NCBI RefSeq assembly: GCF_049341065.1
Contig: NZ_JBMPIX010000017.1
Span: 23,335-87,334 of the forward strand
From: Pacificoceanicola sp049341065
GTDB lineage: Bacteria; Pseudomonadota; Alphaproteobacteria; Rhodobacterales; Rhodobacteraceae
Direction: 5' to 3'
Length of the DNA stretch: 64,000 nucleotides
The position numbers were made by a program, and so were the translations under genes. The notes under the pieces are model-generated. The model searched no databases. It worked only from the letters and a program-made list of their open reading frames with translations, and was not told the DNA's origin. Positions 53,862 to 63,217 of the stretch are shown here, piece after piece (the first letter of the stretch is position 1; each line of letters starts with the position of its first letter).

Positions 53862-54026
53862 TGATTGCCTCGTCCGTTCATCAGCAATCAGATTTAGGGC
53901 TTTGCTCAATCGCGACAAGAACGTGGAATTTTTCAGCGCCCCTTGCGGGTGTCTGGGGCCGGCACTAAGACTCTGGTAACTCCTAAGCCTTAGGCATCCA
54001 TCAAGACACAAGCAGGCAGGTTCGCG

Positions 54027-54662
54027 ATGAAAGACCCGATTGACGTTTACATGAATACCCTCGTTCCCATGGTGGTCGAACAGACCAGCCGCGGCGAACG
54101 TGCTTATGATATCTTTTCGCGACTGTTGAAGGAGCGGATCATTTTCCTCAGCGGGCCGGTGCATGATGGCATGTCCAGCCTTGTGGTTGCACAGCTGCTG
54201 CACCTTGAGGCGGAAAACCCCTCCAAGGAAATCTCGATGTATATCAACAGCCCCGGCGGCGTTGTGACCTCGGGTTTGTCGATCTACGACACCATGCAGT
54301 ACATCAAACCCAAGGTGTCGACTCTGGTGATCGGCCAGGCAGCCTCGATGGGCTCGCTGCTGCTGACCGCCGGTGAGGCTGGCATGCGCTTTTCGCTGCC
54401 CAACAGCCGGATCATGGTGCACCAGCCTTCTGGCGGGTATCAGGGGCAGGCGACGGATATCATGATTCATGCTGAAGAGACTCTGAAACTTAAGAAGCGT
54501 TTGAACGAAATTTACGTCAAGCACACCGGTCAGACCCTGAAAGCGGTCGAAAACGCGCTTGAGCGGGACAATTTCATGGATCCCGAAGAGGCCAAGAAAT
54601 GGGGCCTTATTGATGAAATCGTGACGTCTCGCCAGACCGGTGATGACGAGAGCGGTAAGTAA
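54027..54662 (+). CDS. clpP: ATP-dependent Clp protease, proteolytic subunit
   Basis: A 211-residue serine protease of the Clp system. Catalytic Ser108 (GQAASMGSLLL), His132 (MVHQPSGG) and an Asp in the NFMDPEEAKKWGLID region are present. It forms tetradecameric rings that partner with ClpX, encoded downstream. Confidence 0.97.
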   Translation: MKDPIDVYMNTLVPMVVEQTSRGERAYDIFSRLLKERIIFLSGPVHDGMSSLVVAQLLHLEAENPSKEISMYINSPGGVVTSGLSIYDTMQYIKPKVSTLVIGQAASMGSLLLTAGEAGMRFSLPNSRIMVHQPSGGYQGQATDIMIHAEETLKLKKRLNEIYVKHTGQTLKAVENALERDNFMDPEEAKKWGLIDEIVTSRQTGDDESGK

Positions 54663-54671
54663 GACAACCGT

Positions 54672-54750
54672 CCCGCCCCTCTCCGGGGCGGGGCAAACTT
54701 TCGGATTGCCCGCCCCGAATGCCTGTCCTAAGCTTACGGACACGGGGCGG
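54672..54750 (+). promoter_or_regulatory. Alternative hairpins between clpP and clpX
   Basis: Segment 1 (CCCGCCCC, 54672–54679) pairs with segment 2 (GGGGCGGG, 54685–54692). Segment 2, extended to 54696, can instead pair with segment 3 (TTGCCCGCCCC, 54706–54716). Segment 3 can instead pair with segment 4 (GGGGCGG, 54744–54750), supported by an inner TGTCC/GGACA stem (54724–54728 with 54738–54742). These are mutually exclusive, as in attenuators. The 1:2 stem may simply end clpP. Confidence 0.45.
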
Positions 54751-54820
54751 TCGGTGCGGAAAGAAACGGCTTGTCGGTTGATCTGAACGAAGGGTCAAGG
54801 ACAGGCAGGAAAGGTGCAAT

Positions 54821-56086
54821 ATGGCGACGAATTCAGGCGGTGACAGCAAAAACACCCTCTACTGCAGCTTCTGCGGCAAAAGCCAGCATGAGGTCCGCAA
54901 ACTCATCGCCGGGCCGACAGTGTTCATCTGCGATGAATGTGTTGAGCTTTGCATGGACATCATTCGCGAAGAAACCAAGGGCGCTGGCCTGAAGGCTTCG
55001 GAAGGTGTGCCTACCCCGCGCGAGATTTGCGATGTGCTAGACGACTATGTGATCGGGCAAGCTACGGCCAAGCGCGTGCTCTCGGTCGCGGTCCACAACC
55101 ATTACAAACGATTGAACCACGCACAGAAATCCTCGGACATCGAGCTGGCGAAGTCGAACATCCTGCTGATCGGTCCGACGGGTTGCGGCAAGACTCTGCT
55201 GGCGCAGACGTTGGCGCGGATTCTGGATGTGCCCTTTACCATGGCGGATGCGACGACCCTGACCGAGGCCGGGTACGTGGGCGAAGATGTCGAAAACATC
55301 ATCCTCAAGTTGCTTCAGTCGTCGGAATACAATGTTGAACGCGCACAGCGCGGCATCGTTTATATCGATGAGGTCGACAAGATCACGCGCAAGTCCGAAA
55401 ACCCTTCAATCACCCGTGATGTTTCGGGCGAGGGCGTGCAGCAGGCTTTGCTGAAGCTGATGGAAGGCACCGTAGCTTCGGTGCCGCCGCAGGGCGGGCG
55501 CAAGCATCCGCAGCAGGAATTCCTGCAAGTGGACACAACGAACATCTTGTTCATTTGCGGTGGGGCCTTTGCCGGCCTTGACCGGATCATCAAGCAGCGC
55601 GGAAAGGGCTCGGCCATGGGCTTTGGCGCCGATGTGCGTGACGACAGCGAAATGGGCGTAGGCGAGACATTTAAGTCGCTTGAGCCCGAAGATCTGCTCA
55701 AGTTCGGCCTGATTCCGGAATTCGTTGGCCGTCTGCCAGTTGTGGCGACGCTGGAAGATCTGGATGAAGACGCGCTTGTCACCATTCTGACCCAGCCCAA
55801 GAACGCCTTGGTCAAGCAATACCAGCGCCTGTTCGAGATGGAGGACACCGAACTGTCCTTCACCGATGACGCACTTTCGGCGATTGCCAAGAAGGCGATC
55901 CAACGGAAGACCGGCGCACGCGGGCTGCGCTCCATCCTCGAAGGCATCCTTTTGGACACGATGTTCGAATTGCCCGGTATGGAAGAAGTGACCGAAGTTG
56001 TCGTCAACGAAGAAGCGGTCAATTCCGACGCCAAGCCCTTGATGATTTACGGCGATCAGAAAAAGGAAGAGGCCTCGGCAAGCTGA
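54821..56086 (+). CDS. clpX: ATP-dependent Clp protease, ATP-binding subunit ClpX
   Basis: A 421-residue AAA+ unfoldase. N-terminal zinc domain C15/C18 and C37/C40 (LYCSFCGK, VFICDEC); Walker A GPTGCGKT at 118–125; Walker B VYIDEVDKI; pore and sensor motifs further on. It delivers substrates to ClpP. Terminator at 56113. Confidence 0.97.
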   Translation: MATNSGGDSKNTLYCSFCGKSQHEVRKLIAGPTVFICDECVELCMDIIREETKGAGLKASEGVPTPREICDVLDDYVIGQATAKRVLSVAVHNHYKRLNHAQKSSDIELAKSNILLIGPTGCGKTLLAQTLARILDVPFTMADATTLTEAGYVGEDVENIILKLLQSSEYNVERAQRGIVYIDEVDKITRKSENPSITRDVSGEGVQQALLKLMEGTVASVPPQGGRKHPQQEFLQVDTTNILFICGGAFAGLDRIIKQRGKGSAMGFGADVRDDSEMGVGETFKSLEPEDLLKFGLIPEFVGRLPVVATLEDLDEDALVTILTQPKNALVKQYQRLFEMEDTELSFTDDALSAIAKKAIQRKTGARGLRSILEGILLDTMFELPGMEEVTEVVVNEEAVNSDAKPLMIYGDQKKEEASAS

Positions 56087-56112
56087 GGCATCCGAGATGA
56101 AAGACTAAAGCA

Positions 56113-56137
56113 AGGCGGGGTGATACCCCGCCTTTTT
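56113..56137 (+). terminator. Rho-independent terminator after clpX
   Basis: AAGGCGGGGT and ACCCCGCCTT form a perfect stem with a GAT loop, followed by a T run. It lies 27 bp after the clpX stop. Confidence 0.9.
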
Positions 56138-56152
56138 CGTGGGACAGAGCCA

Positions 56153-56518
56153 ATGGCAATCAAACGCATTTCTTCTGGCGGCCCGTTTGAGGCAAAGATC
56201 GGGTACTGCCGTGCCGTTGTGGCAGGCGGATTTGTGCATGTGGCCGGCACCGTGGGCGAAGGCGCGACGGTTCAGGACCAATGCCGCGCTGCGCTGGCAA
56301 CAATCGAAAAGGCGTTGGCCGAGGCGGGCGCGTCTTTTCCAGATGTTGTTCGGGTCAATTACTACCTGCCCGACGCGACCGAGTTCGAGCCGTGTTGGCC
56401 CATCCTGTTGGAAACCTTCGGAGCCAATCCTCCGGCGGCGACAATGATCGAATGCAACTTGATCGACCCGAAGTTCCGGATCGAGATCGAACTGACGGCA
56501 CATTTGCCCGCAGGGTAG
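56153..56518 (+). CDS. Rid-family (YjgF/YER057c) protein
   Basis: A 121-residue protein with GGPFEAKIGYCRAVVAGGFVHVAGTVG, the Rid trimer fold. The arginine that RidA uses for imine hydrolysis (the R of the VARLP segment in E. coli) is replaced here; the aligned stretch reads IECNLIDPKFRIEIELTA. It therefore probably belongs to a Rid subgroup without standard RidA deaminase activity. Start 56153 is the family start. Confidence 0.85.
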   Translation: MAIKRISSGGPFEAKIGYCRAVVAGGFVHVAGTVGEGATVQDQCRAALATIEKALAEAGASFPDVVRVNYYLPDATEFEPCWPILLETFGANPPAATMIECNLIDPKFRIEIELTAHLPAG

Positions 56519-56530
56519 GACATGAGCGCC

Positions 56531-58318
56531 TTATTCGGCGGCCAAATGCGTGGGGGGCGTGGTGTATTGATCACCAAGTTCGTGCAGTACGTCAGCCTCT
56601 GCTAAGGGTTCCCAAATCGGACCAGGTTGAATGAAGCCTTCGCGCACAAGGGCGTGTTGCAGCTTCGGTAGGTCAGGTTCACCGGTTGACAGCCGCGCGC
56701 GCGGGGTTTCCTTGTGCTGCCAGACCCTGCGCAACGTGTCCAACAGCACTGGTTCGGCCCCGGTAAAGCTTCGCAGCTGCGACAGGATGTGTTGGGTTGC
56801 CATGGATTTACGCCGCGTGATGACGCCAACGCGCTGATCCGCCCGCCCTACAAAACCGAACAGATGCAGGGCTGAGCCTTCGCTGGCCAGAATGCGCCTT
56901 GCGGCCTTATAGCGTGCGATCTGCGTCGGCATGTCATGGCGCTCGGGGTGAAAGATCTCATACCCTTGCGCGGCGAGTTCCTGCTCGATCCGCGCTTCTC
57001 CCACAAGCGCGCCGCGCTTTGGTCCAAGTCTGCTGCGCGAGATATAAAGGTTTTCTGGCCCATCGGCGGCAATGCCTTCTCCAAACCGGCGGTGCATGAA
57101 GTTTCGGAATGCAGGTGTCCCGGCGCTGATCTCGCCCAGACCAAAGCCTTGGTTGGGTACGATAAGGCGTTCGACCCGGGCGGCGGGATGAACCACATGA
57201 ATCGGCAGATCAACGCCAAGCGCCTCGAAAAAACCCGTCTGAAAACTTGCAAATTCCTGCGCGCCCCGGTGGCGGCGGGGAATAAAGACAATGCCGTCGG
57301 GCTTTTCGCCGTTCAGATGGTCCAATCCCCAAAGGCGACAGCTGCTTTCCACTATGAAATGTGCGAAATACTGCCAGAGTGTGCCACCCCAAAGCCATGT
57401 CCCGGGCAACTCTTCGATCTCGTCCTCGGGCAAGGAAAAGGGCAGGTTCAATCGTCGCTTGTTCCGCCAAAGCGCCGCCTCGGGAACGTCCTCGCCACTG
57501 ACGGAAATCACGCCTGACGGAACCGCAAGCGAATTTTCACAGGGCGCTAAGACAACCGCCTGTTCATGCACTTGTATCTGGGGCGCGAAACCGCTTTGCG
57601 GGCTGGGCGGGGGCGTTTGTTTGCTGGCCAGCGCCGGCGCCCGAACACAGGTCCAGACAAAGCGCGTCGAATGTTCAACCTGCTTGCGAAACCCAAGCTG
57701 GCGTAGCCGATCCTTGCAGGTCTTCGCGCCGTCAATCCCGTACACGTCCGGGTGAAATTCGATCACCACGGCGCGGATGCCTGCCAGATCCGCATGGGTC
57801 AAGAAGTCCAATTCGCCGCCTTCGATGTCCATGATCAGGACGGTTGGGCGAAAGGCTTTGCGCACCTCTGCAAACGAGGCCGTTGGCACTTCAACCGGGC
57901 GGGTGCGGCGCGAGCTTTGATCAATCAGCGACGATCCAAGAAACGAGTTCCGCAGATAGAATGTCACGGTTTCGGGGCGGTCAGGGGCGCTGATCAGCAC
58001 TTGATTGCGCAGCTCCACCTTATTCTGCAAGCCGTTTTCCTGATGCAAGGCTTTGATATGGGGCACCAAGTCCGGATTGGCCTCGAACGACAAAACTGCC
58101 GCGGGGCGGGCGTTCACCGCGATTACCGCGCCAACGATCCCCAGCCCGGCGCCCATTTCCAGAACCCGGTCGTCTCGTTGCACGATCGCGAGCGCTCCGG
58201 CGATTTCTTCGCCTTCATAGCGGGCTTCTTCGATGCGGCGGATGCGGGTTTCGGTCAGGAAGGGCGAGGCGGGCACACGCACACCTTTGCATTCCGCTGC
58301 AATTGCGATCTGGGTCAT
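56531..58318 (-). CDS. FkbM methyltransferase fused to a GT61-family glycosyltransferase
   Basis: A 595-residue fusion. Residues about 40–215 form an FkbM methyltransferase (SAM motif VLEMGAGLGIVGAV; LIMDIEGGELDFL; VIEFHPDVYG). From about 270 on there is a DUF563/GT61 glycosyltransferase (WGGTLWQYFAHFIVESSCRLWGL, ENLYISRSRLG, ILASEGSALHLFGFVG). It likely modifies a surface glycan by both methylation and sugar transfer. A CtrA-type box lies 22 bp upstream. It converges with the Rid gene. Confidence 0.85.
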   Translation of the reverse strand: MTQIAIAAECKGVRVPASPFLTETRIRRIEEARYEGEEIAGALAIVQRDDRVLEMGAGLGIVGAVIAVNARPAAVLSFEANPDLVPHIKALHQENGLQNKVELRNQVLISAPDRPETVTFYLRNSFLGSSLIDQSSRRTRPVEVPTASFAEVRKAFRPTVLIMDIEGGELDFLTHADLAGIRAVVIEFHPDVYGIDGAKTCKDRLRQLGFRKQVEHSTRFVWTCVRAPALASKQTPPPSPQSGFAPQIQVHEQAVVLAPCENSLAVPSGVISVSGEDVPEAALWRNKRRLNLPFSLPEDEIEELPGTWLWGGTLWQYFAHFIVESSCRLWGLDHLNGEKPDGIVFIPRRHRGAQEFASFQTGFFEALGVDLPIHVVHPAARVERLIVPNQGFGLGEISAGTPAFRNFMHRRFGEGIAADGPENLYISRSRLGPKRGALVGEARIEQELAAQGYEIFHPERHDMPTQIARYKAARRILASEGSALHLFGFVGRADQRVGVITRRKSMATQHILSQLRSFTGAEPVLLDTLRRVWQHKETPRARLSTGEPDLPKLQHALVREGFIQPGPIWEPLAEADVLHELGDQYTTPPTHLAAE

Positions 58319-58339
58319 TCGATTTGCCTGCTCTTATTG

Positions 58340-58354
58340 TTAAGCAAAGGTTAA
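58340..58354. promoter_or_regulatory. CtrA-type box TTAA-N7-TTAA
   Basis: TTAA-GCAAAGG-TTAA, a perfect match to the alphaproteobacterial CtrA consensus, lies 22 bp upstream of the FkbM–GT61 start and 133 bp upstream of the divergent NDUFA12-like gene. Control of the glycan gene by CtrA is inferred. Confidence 0.55.
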
Positions 58355-58486
58355 GCGGGCCGCGCATGTCACGCCAGAAATTTCCAAAGAGCTTGAAGAA
58401 AGCTTGTCGCGGATGCGGCATGGCTGCCACTGGACCTTGCCCTTGGTTTTCGTCATATAGAGGAGCAAGAGAGACAGGAGTCGTTA

Positions 58487-58870
58487 ATGGGCATTCTCAA
58501 CACGCTTCTTCGCGCCGTCACATGGTGGAATGGGCAAACCCTGAACACGCAGATCTACACATGGCGCAATGGCACCAAGGTGGGCGAAGACGAACAGGGC
58601 AACACCTTTTATCAGACCGCAGATGGCGAGCGTCGTTGGGTGATTTTCAATGGTGAGGCAGAAGCGTCGCGCGTGTCGCCCGATTGGCACGGCTGGTTGC
58701 ATCACACCTTTGACGACCTGCCCAGTGACAAACCGCTGGCACACAAGGCTTGGGAAAAACCCCACCACGAGAACCTGACTGGCACCGCGCTGGCCTATGC
58801 GCCTGCCGGCTCGCTTCGCCGCGTCAAGCCTGCAGACCGCAGCGATTACGAGGCGTGGAGCCCGGAATGA
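58487..58870 (+). CDS. NDUFA12-family complex I accessory subunit
   Basis: A 127-residue NDUFA12/B17.2-like protein: VTWWNGQTLNTQIYTWRNGTKVGEDEQGNTFYQ, RRWVIFNGEAEASRVSPDWHGWLHHTFDDLP. These alphaproteobacterial proteins are accessory subunits of NADH:ubiquinone oxidoreductase (complex I). It overlaps mlaD by 4 nt. Confidence 0.93.
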   Translation: MGILNTLLRAVTWWNGQTLNTQIYTWRNGTKVGEDEQGNTFYQTADGERRWVIFNGEAEASRVSPDWHGWLHHTFDDLPSDKPLAHKAWEKPHHENLTGTALAYAPAGSLRRVKPADRSDYEAWSPE

Positions 58871-59319
58871 CCCACTCGACCACCGAGGTGATCGTAGGCG
58901 GCGGCGTATTGGCCGCCGCTTTGGCCTTTGGCCTTTATGCCATCCAAAGCACGGGGTTTGAGCTGGGTACGTCCGGCTATGACCTGCGCGCCTCGTTCCG
59001 GTCGCTTGAAGGGGTCAGCGTTGGCACCGATGTGCGTCTGGCGGGCGTCAAGGTGGGCACTGTCACCGATATCGACCTCAACCGCGAGACCTTTCGCGCG
59101 GATACAGTTGTCAACATCGACAACGGCATCGAAATTCCTGACGACAGTTCGATCATCGTTTCTTCCGAAGGCTTGCTAGGCGGCAATTTCATTGAGATCA
59201 GCCCCGGCGGATCGCCCTTCAACTATGAAGCAGGCGATGAAATTCTGGATACACAGGGCGCGGTCAGCCTCCTGTCGCTGCTGCTGAAGTACGTCAGCGG
59301 AGGGAGCAGCACGGAATGA
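58867..59319 (+). CDS. mlaD: MlaD-family phospholipid-binding protein
   Basis: A 150-residue protein with one N-terminal membrane helix and an MCE domain (TSGYDLRASFRSLEGVSVGTDVRLAGVKVGTVTDI, EGLLGGNFIEISPGG). MlaD is the periplasmic ring of the Mla lipid transporter; mlaE and mlaF are not adjacent. Start 58867 overlaps the previous stop (ATGA); it overlaps the next gene by 4 nt. Confidence 0.9.
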   Translation: MTHSTTEVIVGGGVLAAALAFGLYAIQSTGFELGTSGYDLRASFRSLEGVSVGTDVRLAGVKVGTVTDIDLNRETFRADTVVNIDNGIEIPDDSSIIVSSEGLLGGNFIEISPGGSPFNYEAGDEILDTQGAVSLLSLLLKYVSGGSSTE

Positions 59320-59675
59320 AGCGGCTTGCCCTTCTGGTTGCCTGTGTTCTGGCTGCTCCTGTCGGCGCACAAGAGACAGTGAATGCCGGGAACGGCGCTG
59401 TTCTGCGCGTGCTGGACAAGCTGAATGCCAAGGTCTCCGACGTCACTTTGGTCAATGGTCAGACCTCTCAGCAGGGCTTGATCGAAATTGCATTGACGGA
59501 ATGCCGCTATCCTGTGGGCAACCCTGCCGGTGACGCCTATGCCTTTTTGACGATCCGGGAAGCGGGGGTGGCCCAACCGGTGTATCGTGGCTGGATGGTC
59601 GCCTCGTCGCCGGCGCTCAACCCGCTGGATCACCCGCGTTATGACGTCTGGGTGATGCGCTGCACCACGTCCTGA
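59316..59675 (+). CDS. DUF2155 secreted protein
   Basis: A 119-residue protein with a signal peptide (MKRLALLVACVLAAPVGA) and a DUF2155 core (AVLRVLDKLNAKVSDVTLVNGQTSQQGLIEIALTECRYP, VYRGWMVASSPALNPLDHPRYDVWVMRC) with two cysteines. Function unknown; always near this block in relatives. Its 3' end overlaps aat on the other strand by 37 nt. Confidence 0.88.
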   Translation: MKRLALLVACVLAAPVGAQETVNAGNGAVLRVLDKLNAKVSDVTLVNGQTSQQGLIEIALTECRYPVGNPAGDAYAFLTIREAGVAQPVYRGWMVASSPALNPLDHPRYDVWVMRCTTS

Positions 59676-60277
59676 CCGCTGCTGGCCAATGGGGCCGACA
59701 GGATGTCCGCATCGTGCAACAGCGCCTCGGCCAGTTGCGCGCGATAGCTTGCCCTTGGGATTTCCACACCGCCCAGAGATGCCAGATGCGGCGTGATGAA
59801 CTGCGTGTCAAACAGCGTAAAGCCCGTACGCCGCAGCAGGTCAACAAGCCAGGCCAAGGCGATCTTGGAGGCATCGGTGCGGCGCGAGAACATCGATTCC
59901 CCGCAATAGGCGGTGCCTATGGTCACCCCATAGACTCCACCGACCAGGCTGCCTTCCATCCACACCTCAAGCGAATGGGCTTTGCCCATGGCGTTGAGTT
60001 CGGAATAAAGGTCGCGGATTTCGGCGCTGATCCAGGTTTCCTGCCGGTCCGCGCAGCCATCGACCACGCCCAGAAAGTCGCGGTTGAGCGTGACCATGTA
60101 GTCGCTCCTGCGCAGCCGCTTGGCCAGCGAGCGCGAGATGTGGAAACCGTCCAGCGGAATGACGCCGCGTCGACGCGGGTCCACCCAGAAAATTTCGGGG
60201 TCGTTGCGATGCTCGGCCATCGGGAAGATGCCCGAGCGATAGGCATGAAGCAAAAGGTCGGTGGTGACGCTTTCCAT
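59639..60277 (-). CDS. aat: Leucyl/phenylalanyl-tRNA–protein transferase
   Basis: A 212-residue L/F-transferase that adds Leu or Phe to N-termini with basic residues, marking proteins for the N-degron pathway. AYRSGIFPMAEH, WVDPRRRGVIPLDGFHISRSLAKRLRR and ESMFSRRTDASKIAL are typical. Start 60277 was preferred to the longer frame from 60406, which overlaps accC. It lies 4 nt after the accC stop. Confidence 0.95.
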   Translation of the reverse strand: MESVTTDLLLHAYRSGIFPMAEHRNDPEIFWVDPRRRGVIPLDGFHISRSLAKRLRRSDYMVTLNRDFLGVVDGCADRQETWISAEIRDLYSELNAMGKAHSLEVWMEGSLVGGVYGVTIGTAYCGESMFSRRTDASKIALAWLVDLLRRTGFTLFDTQFITPHLASLGGVEIPRASYRAQLAEALLHDADILSAPLASSGQDVVQRITQTS

Positions 60278-60281
60278 CGCC

Positions 60282-61634
<1,353 letters not shown>

Positions 61635-61646
61635 CTCGCGCGCCCC

Positions 61647-62135
61647 TTATTCGAGGATCACAAGAGGGGCGCCGTATTCGACGGGCGCGCCGTCCTCCAC
61701 AAGGATACGCTTGACCGTTCCGGCGCGCGGGGCCGGGATGTGGTTCATGGTCTTCATGGCTTCGACGATCAACAGGGTATCGCCTTCTTTGACGCTGGCG
61801 CCAACGCTGATGAATGAGGGCGCGCCCGGCTCGGCCTGCATGTAGACCGTCCCAACCATGGGCGAGGTTACTGCGCCGGGGTGGGCTGCGGGATCCTCGG
61901 GCATGTCGTCTGCTGGAGCGGCTGGTGCAGCGGGCGCGACAGGGGCGGCGACAGTGTATTGTGCGGGAGCCGCCGCAACAGGTGCCTGTGGGTGCATCCG
62001 GCTGACCCGGACATTCAGGCTGTCATCTTCACCATAGTCACGTTTGACCTGAAGCTCTGTCAGATCGTTCTCGCGCAGCACATCGGCCAATGCCTTGATA
62101 AAGGCGACATCCGCCTCGTGGGTTTTGTTGCTCAT
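61647..62135 (-). CDS. accB: Acetyl-CoA carboxylase, biotin carboxyl carrier protein
   Basis: A 162-residue carrier with an Ala/Pro-rich linker (about 50–85) and C-terminal biotinyl domain; K128 in VEAMKTMNHI is the biotin site. It is followed by accC. aroQ, often found upstream of accB, is not here. Confidence 0.96.
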   Translation of the reverse strand: MSNKTHEADVAFIKALADVLRENDLTELQVKRDYGEDDSLNVRVSRMHPQAPVAAAPAQYTVAAPVAPAAPAAPADDMPEDPAAHPGAVTSPMVGTVYMQAEPGAPSFISVGASVKEGDTLLIVEAMKTMNHIPAPRAGTVKRILVEDGAPVEYGAPLVILE

Positions 62136-62416
62136 GCGATCCTCGCCCTAATGTTCTTGGGCCGCTTGGTGTGCGCTAACGGCCCCGACTAAGGGCTTAT
62201 AGGACAAGGTTGACCCGGTGAAAAGCGGCGCTGGAGGGGAAATCAGGTTGGGAAATGCCCAATATGCACTTCGCGGCTGAAATCCCCGGCAAGGAGCTGC
62301 GGCTTAAGACGTGCGTGGACAGGGCGAAATGGGATGGCTCAGATGGGGCAATCATGACGTTTTCCCATCGTAGGTGGCCCAAGGATGACTTCGCCAAGTC
62401 GCCCCGGTAGCTGTAA
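62136..62416. other. 281-bp region upstream of accB
   Basis: No gene seen on either strand with convincing sequence. It must hold the accB promoter; I did not find a clear hairpin or operator. Confidence 0.4.
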
Positions 62417-62944
62417 TCAATCAGCCGGGGCTTTGACCGCGTCGCGCGAAAGGCTTGACGCCTCTTCGTATCCGGTCTTGGCCGATTGTGATGACGTCTC
62501 GGTCCGAGCCTCTTTGCGGGTCGCGTTCTCGGCAGCGTCATCTGTGCCGCCACCAACCCTGATAAGGTAGACGTCCGTTTTTTCTTCGGGTTTGCCTGCC
62601 GAATTGGCCAGTCCAGCCTCATCCGGAGAATTTTTGGTATCTTCTGATTCAGTTTCCGGGCTGTCTTCGGCCCTTTTGTCAGCCTGTTCGCTCAGCATTT
62701 GCAAAATCTTGATCTGCATGATCGAAGGCGGTGCAACGTGCGTGTCGGCGTCCGGTTCCGAGCCCGAAGGCTGCCAGAGTACAGTCGTCGGTCGACCGCG
62801 TGTCAGCGCGCCTTCGGCATCGCGCGATTGTGCCAAGGGCTGCACCCGCTGCTGTGTCGAATTTGGTTTTTCAGCGCCGGGAAGGCCAAGGGGGTGTCCC
62901 GTGGCCAATGGCGCGATCCAAGGGGTCGGGCCTGCAAGTAGCAT
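62417..62944 (-). CDS. Disordered, polar protein of unknown function
   Basis: A 175-residue protein, MLLAGPTPWIAPLATGHPLG, with a long acidic/polar middle (EQADKRAEDSPETESEDTK) and no membrane segment. Codon use is like neighbouring genes, and GGAG lies 9 bp upstream. I do not recognise it. An overlapping plus-strand frame looks like a shadow. Confidence 0.5.
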   Translation of the reverse strand: MLLAGPTPWIAPLATGHPLGLPGAEKPNSTQQRVQPLAQSRDAEGALTRGRPTTVLWQPSGSEPDADTHVAPPSIMQIKILQMLSEQADKRAEDSPETESEDTKNSPDEAGLANSAGKPEEKTDVYLIRVGGGTDDAAENATRKEARTETSSQSAKTGYEEASSLSRDAVKAPAD

Positions 62945-63217
62945 TTTATTATGCTCCGTTCAAAGGCCCCCACCTGAGAAGATTAACATAGGTTAGGGAT
63001 TATCGCAGCGGCATCAGGAAAATTGAAGGCAGTTTGATTGTTTTTGGTTAAGGCACGTTAAAATTTCCTTGCACAGATCGGCAGGCCTTTGCCGGAGGAT
63101 CGGCAGATTTCAGCTTTCGCCCTTTGCCGGGTTCTTGCGTTTACGTCAGATTAATACATATAGATTTATGAATGTAATTTGAGGCGCGCAAACCACTGAA
63201 AGAAAGCAACAAGCAAG
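62945..63217. other. 273-bp region upstream of the DUF2202 gene
   Basis: A+T-rich, divergent promoter region between the polar protein and the DUF2202 gene. A TTAA-N6-TTAA pair at 63048–63061 is one base short of a CtrA box. No gene seen. Confidence 0.4.

Noticed and set aside
53862..54743. N-terminal extension of the photolyase-like frame by 294 codons
   Set aside because: It runs antisense through clpP, has no antenna-domain motifs, and MRPLNDF at 53861 is a good family-like start.
63048..63061. TTAA-N6-TTAA upstream of the DUF2202 gene as a CtrA box
   Set aside because: Spacing is 6, not 7; A+T-rich DNA makes chance likely.
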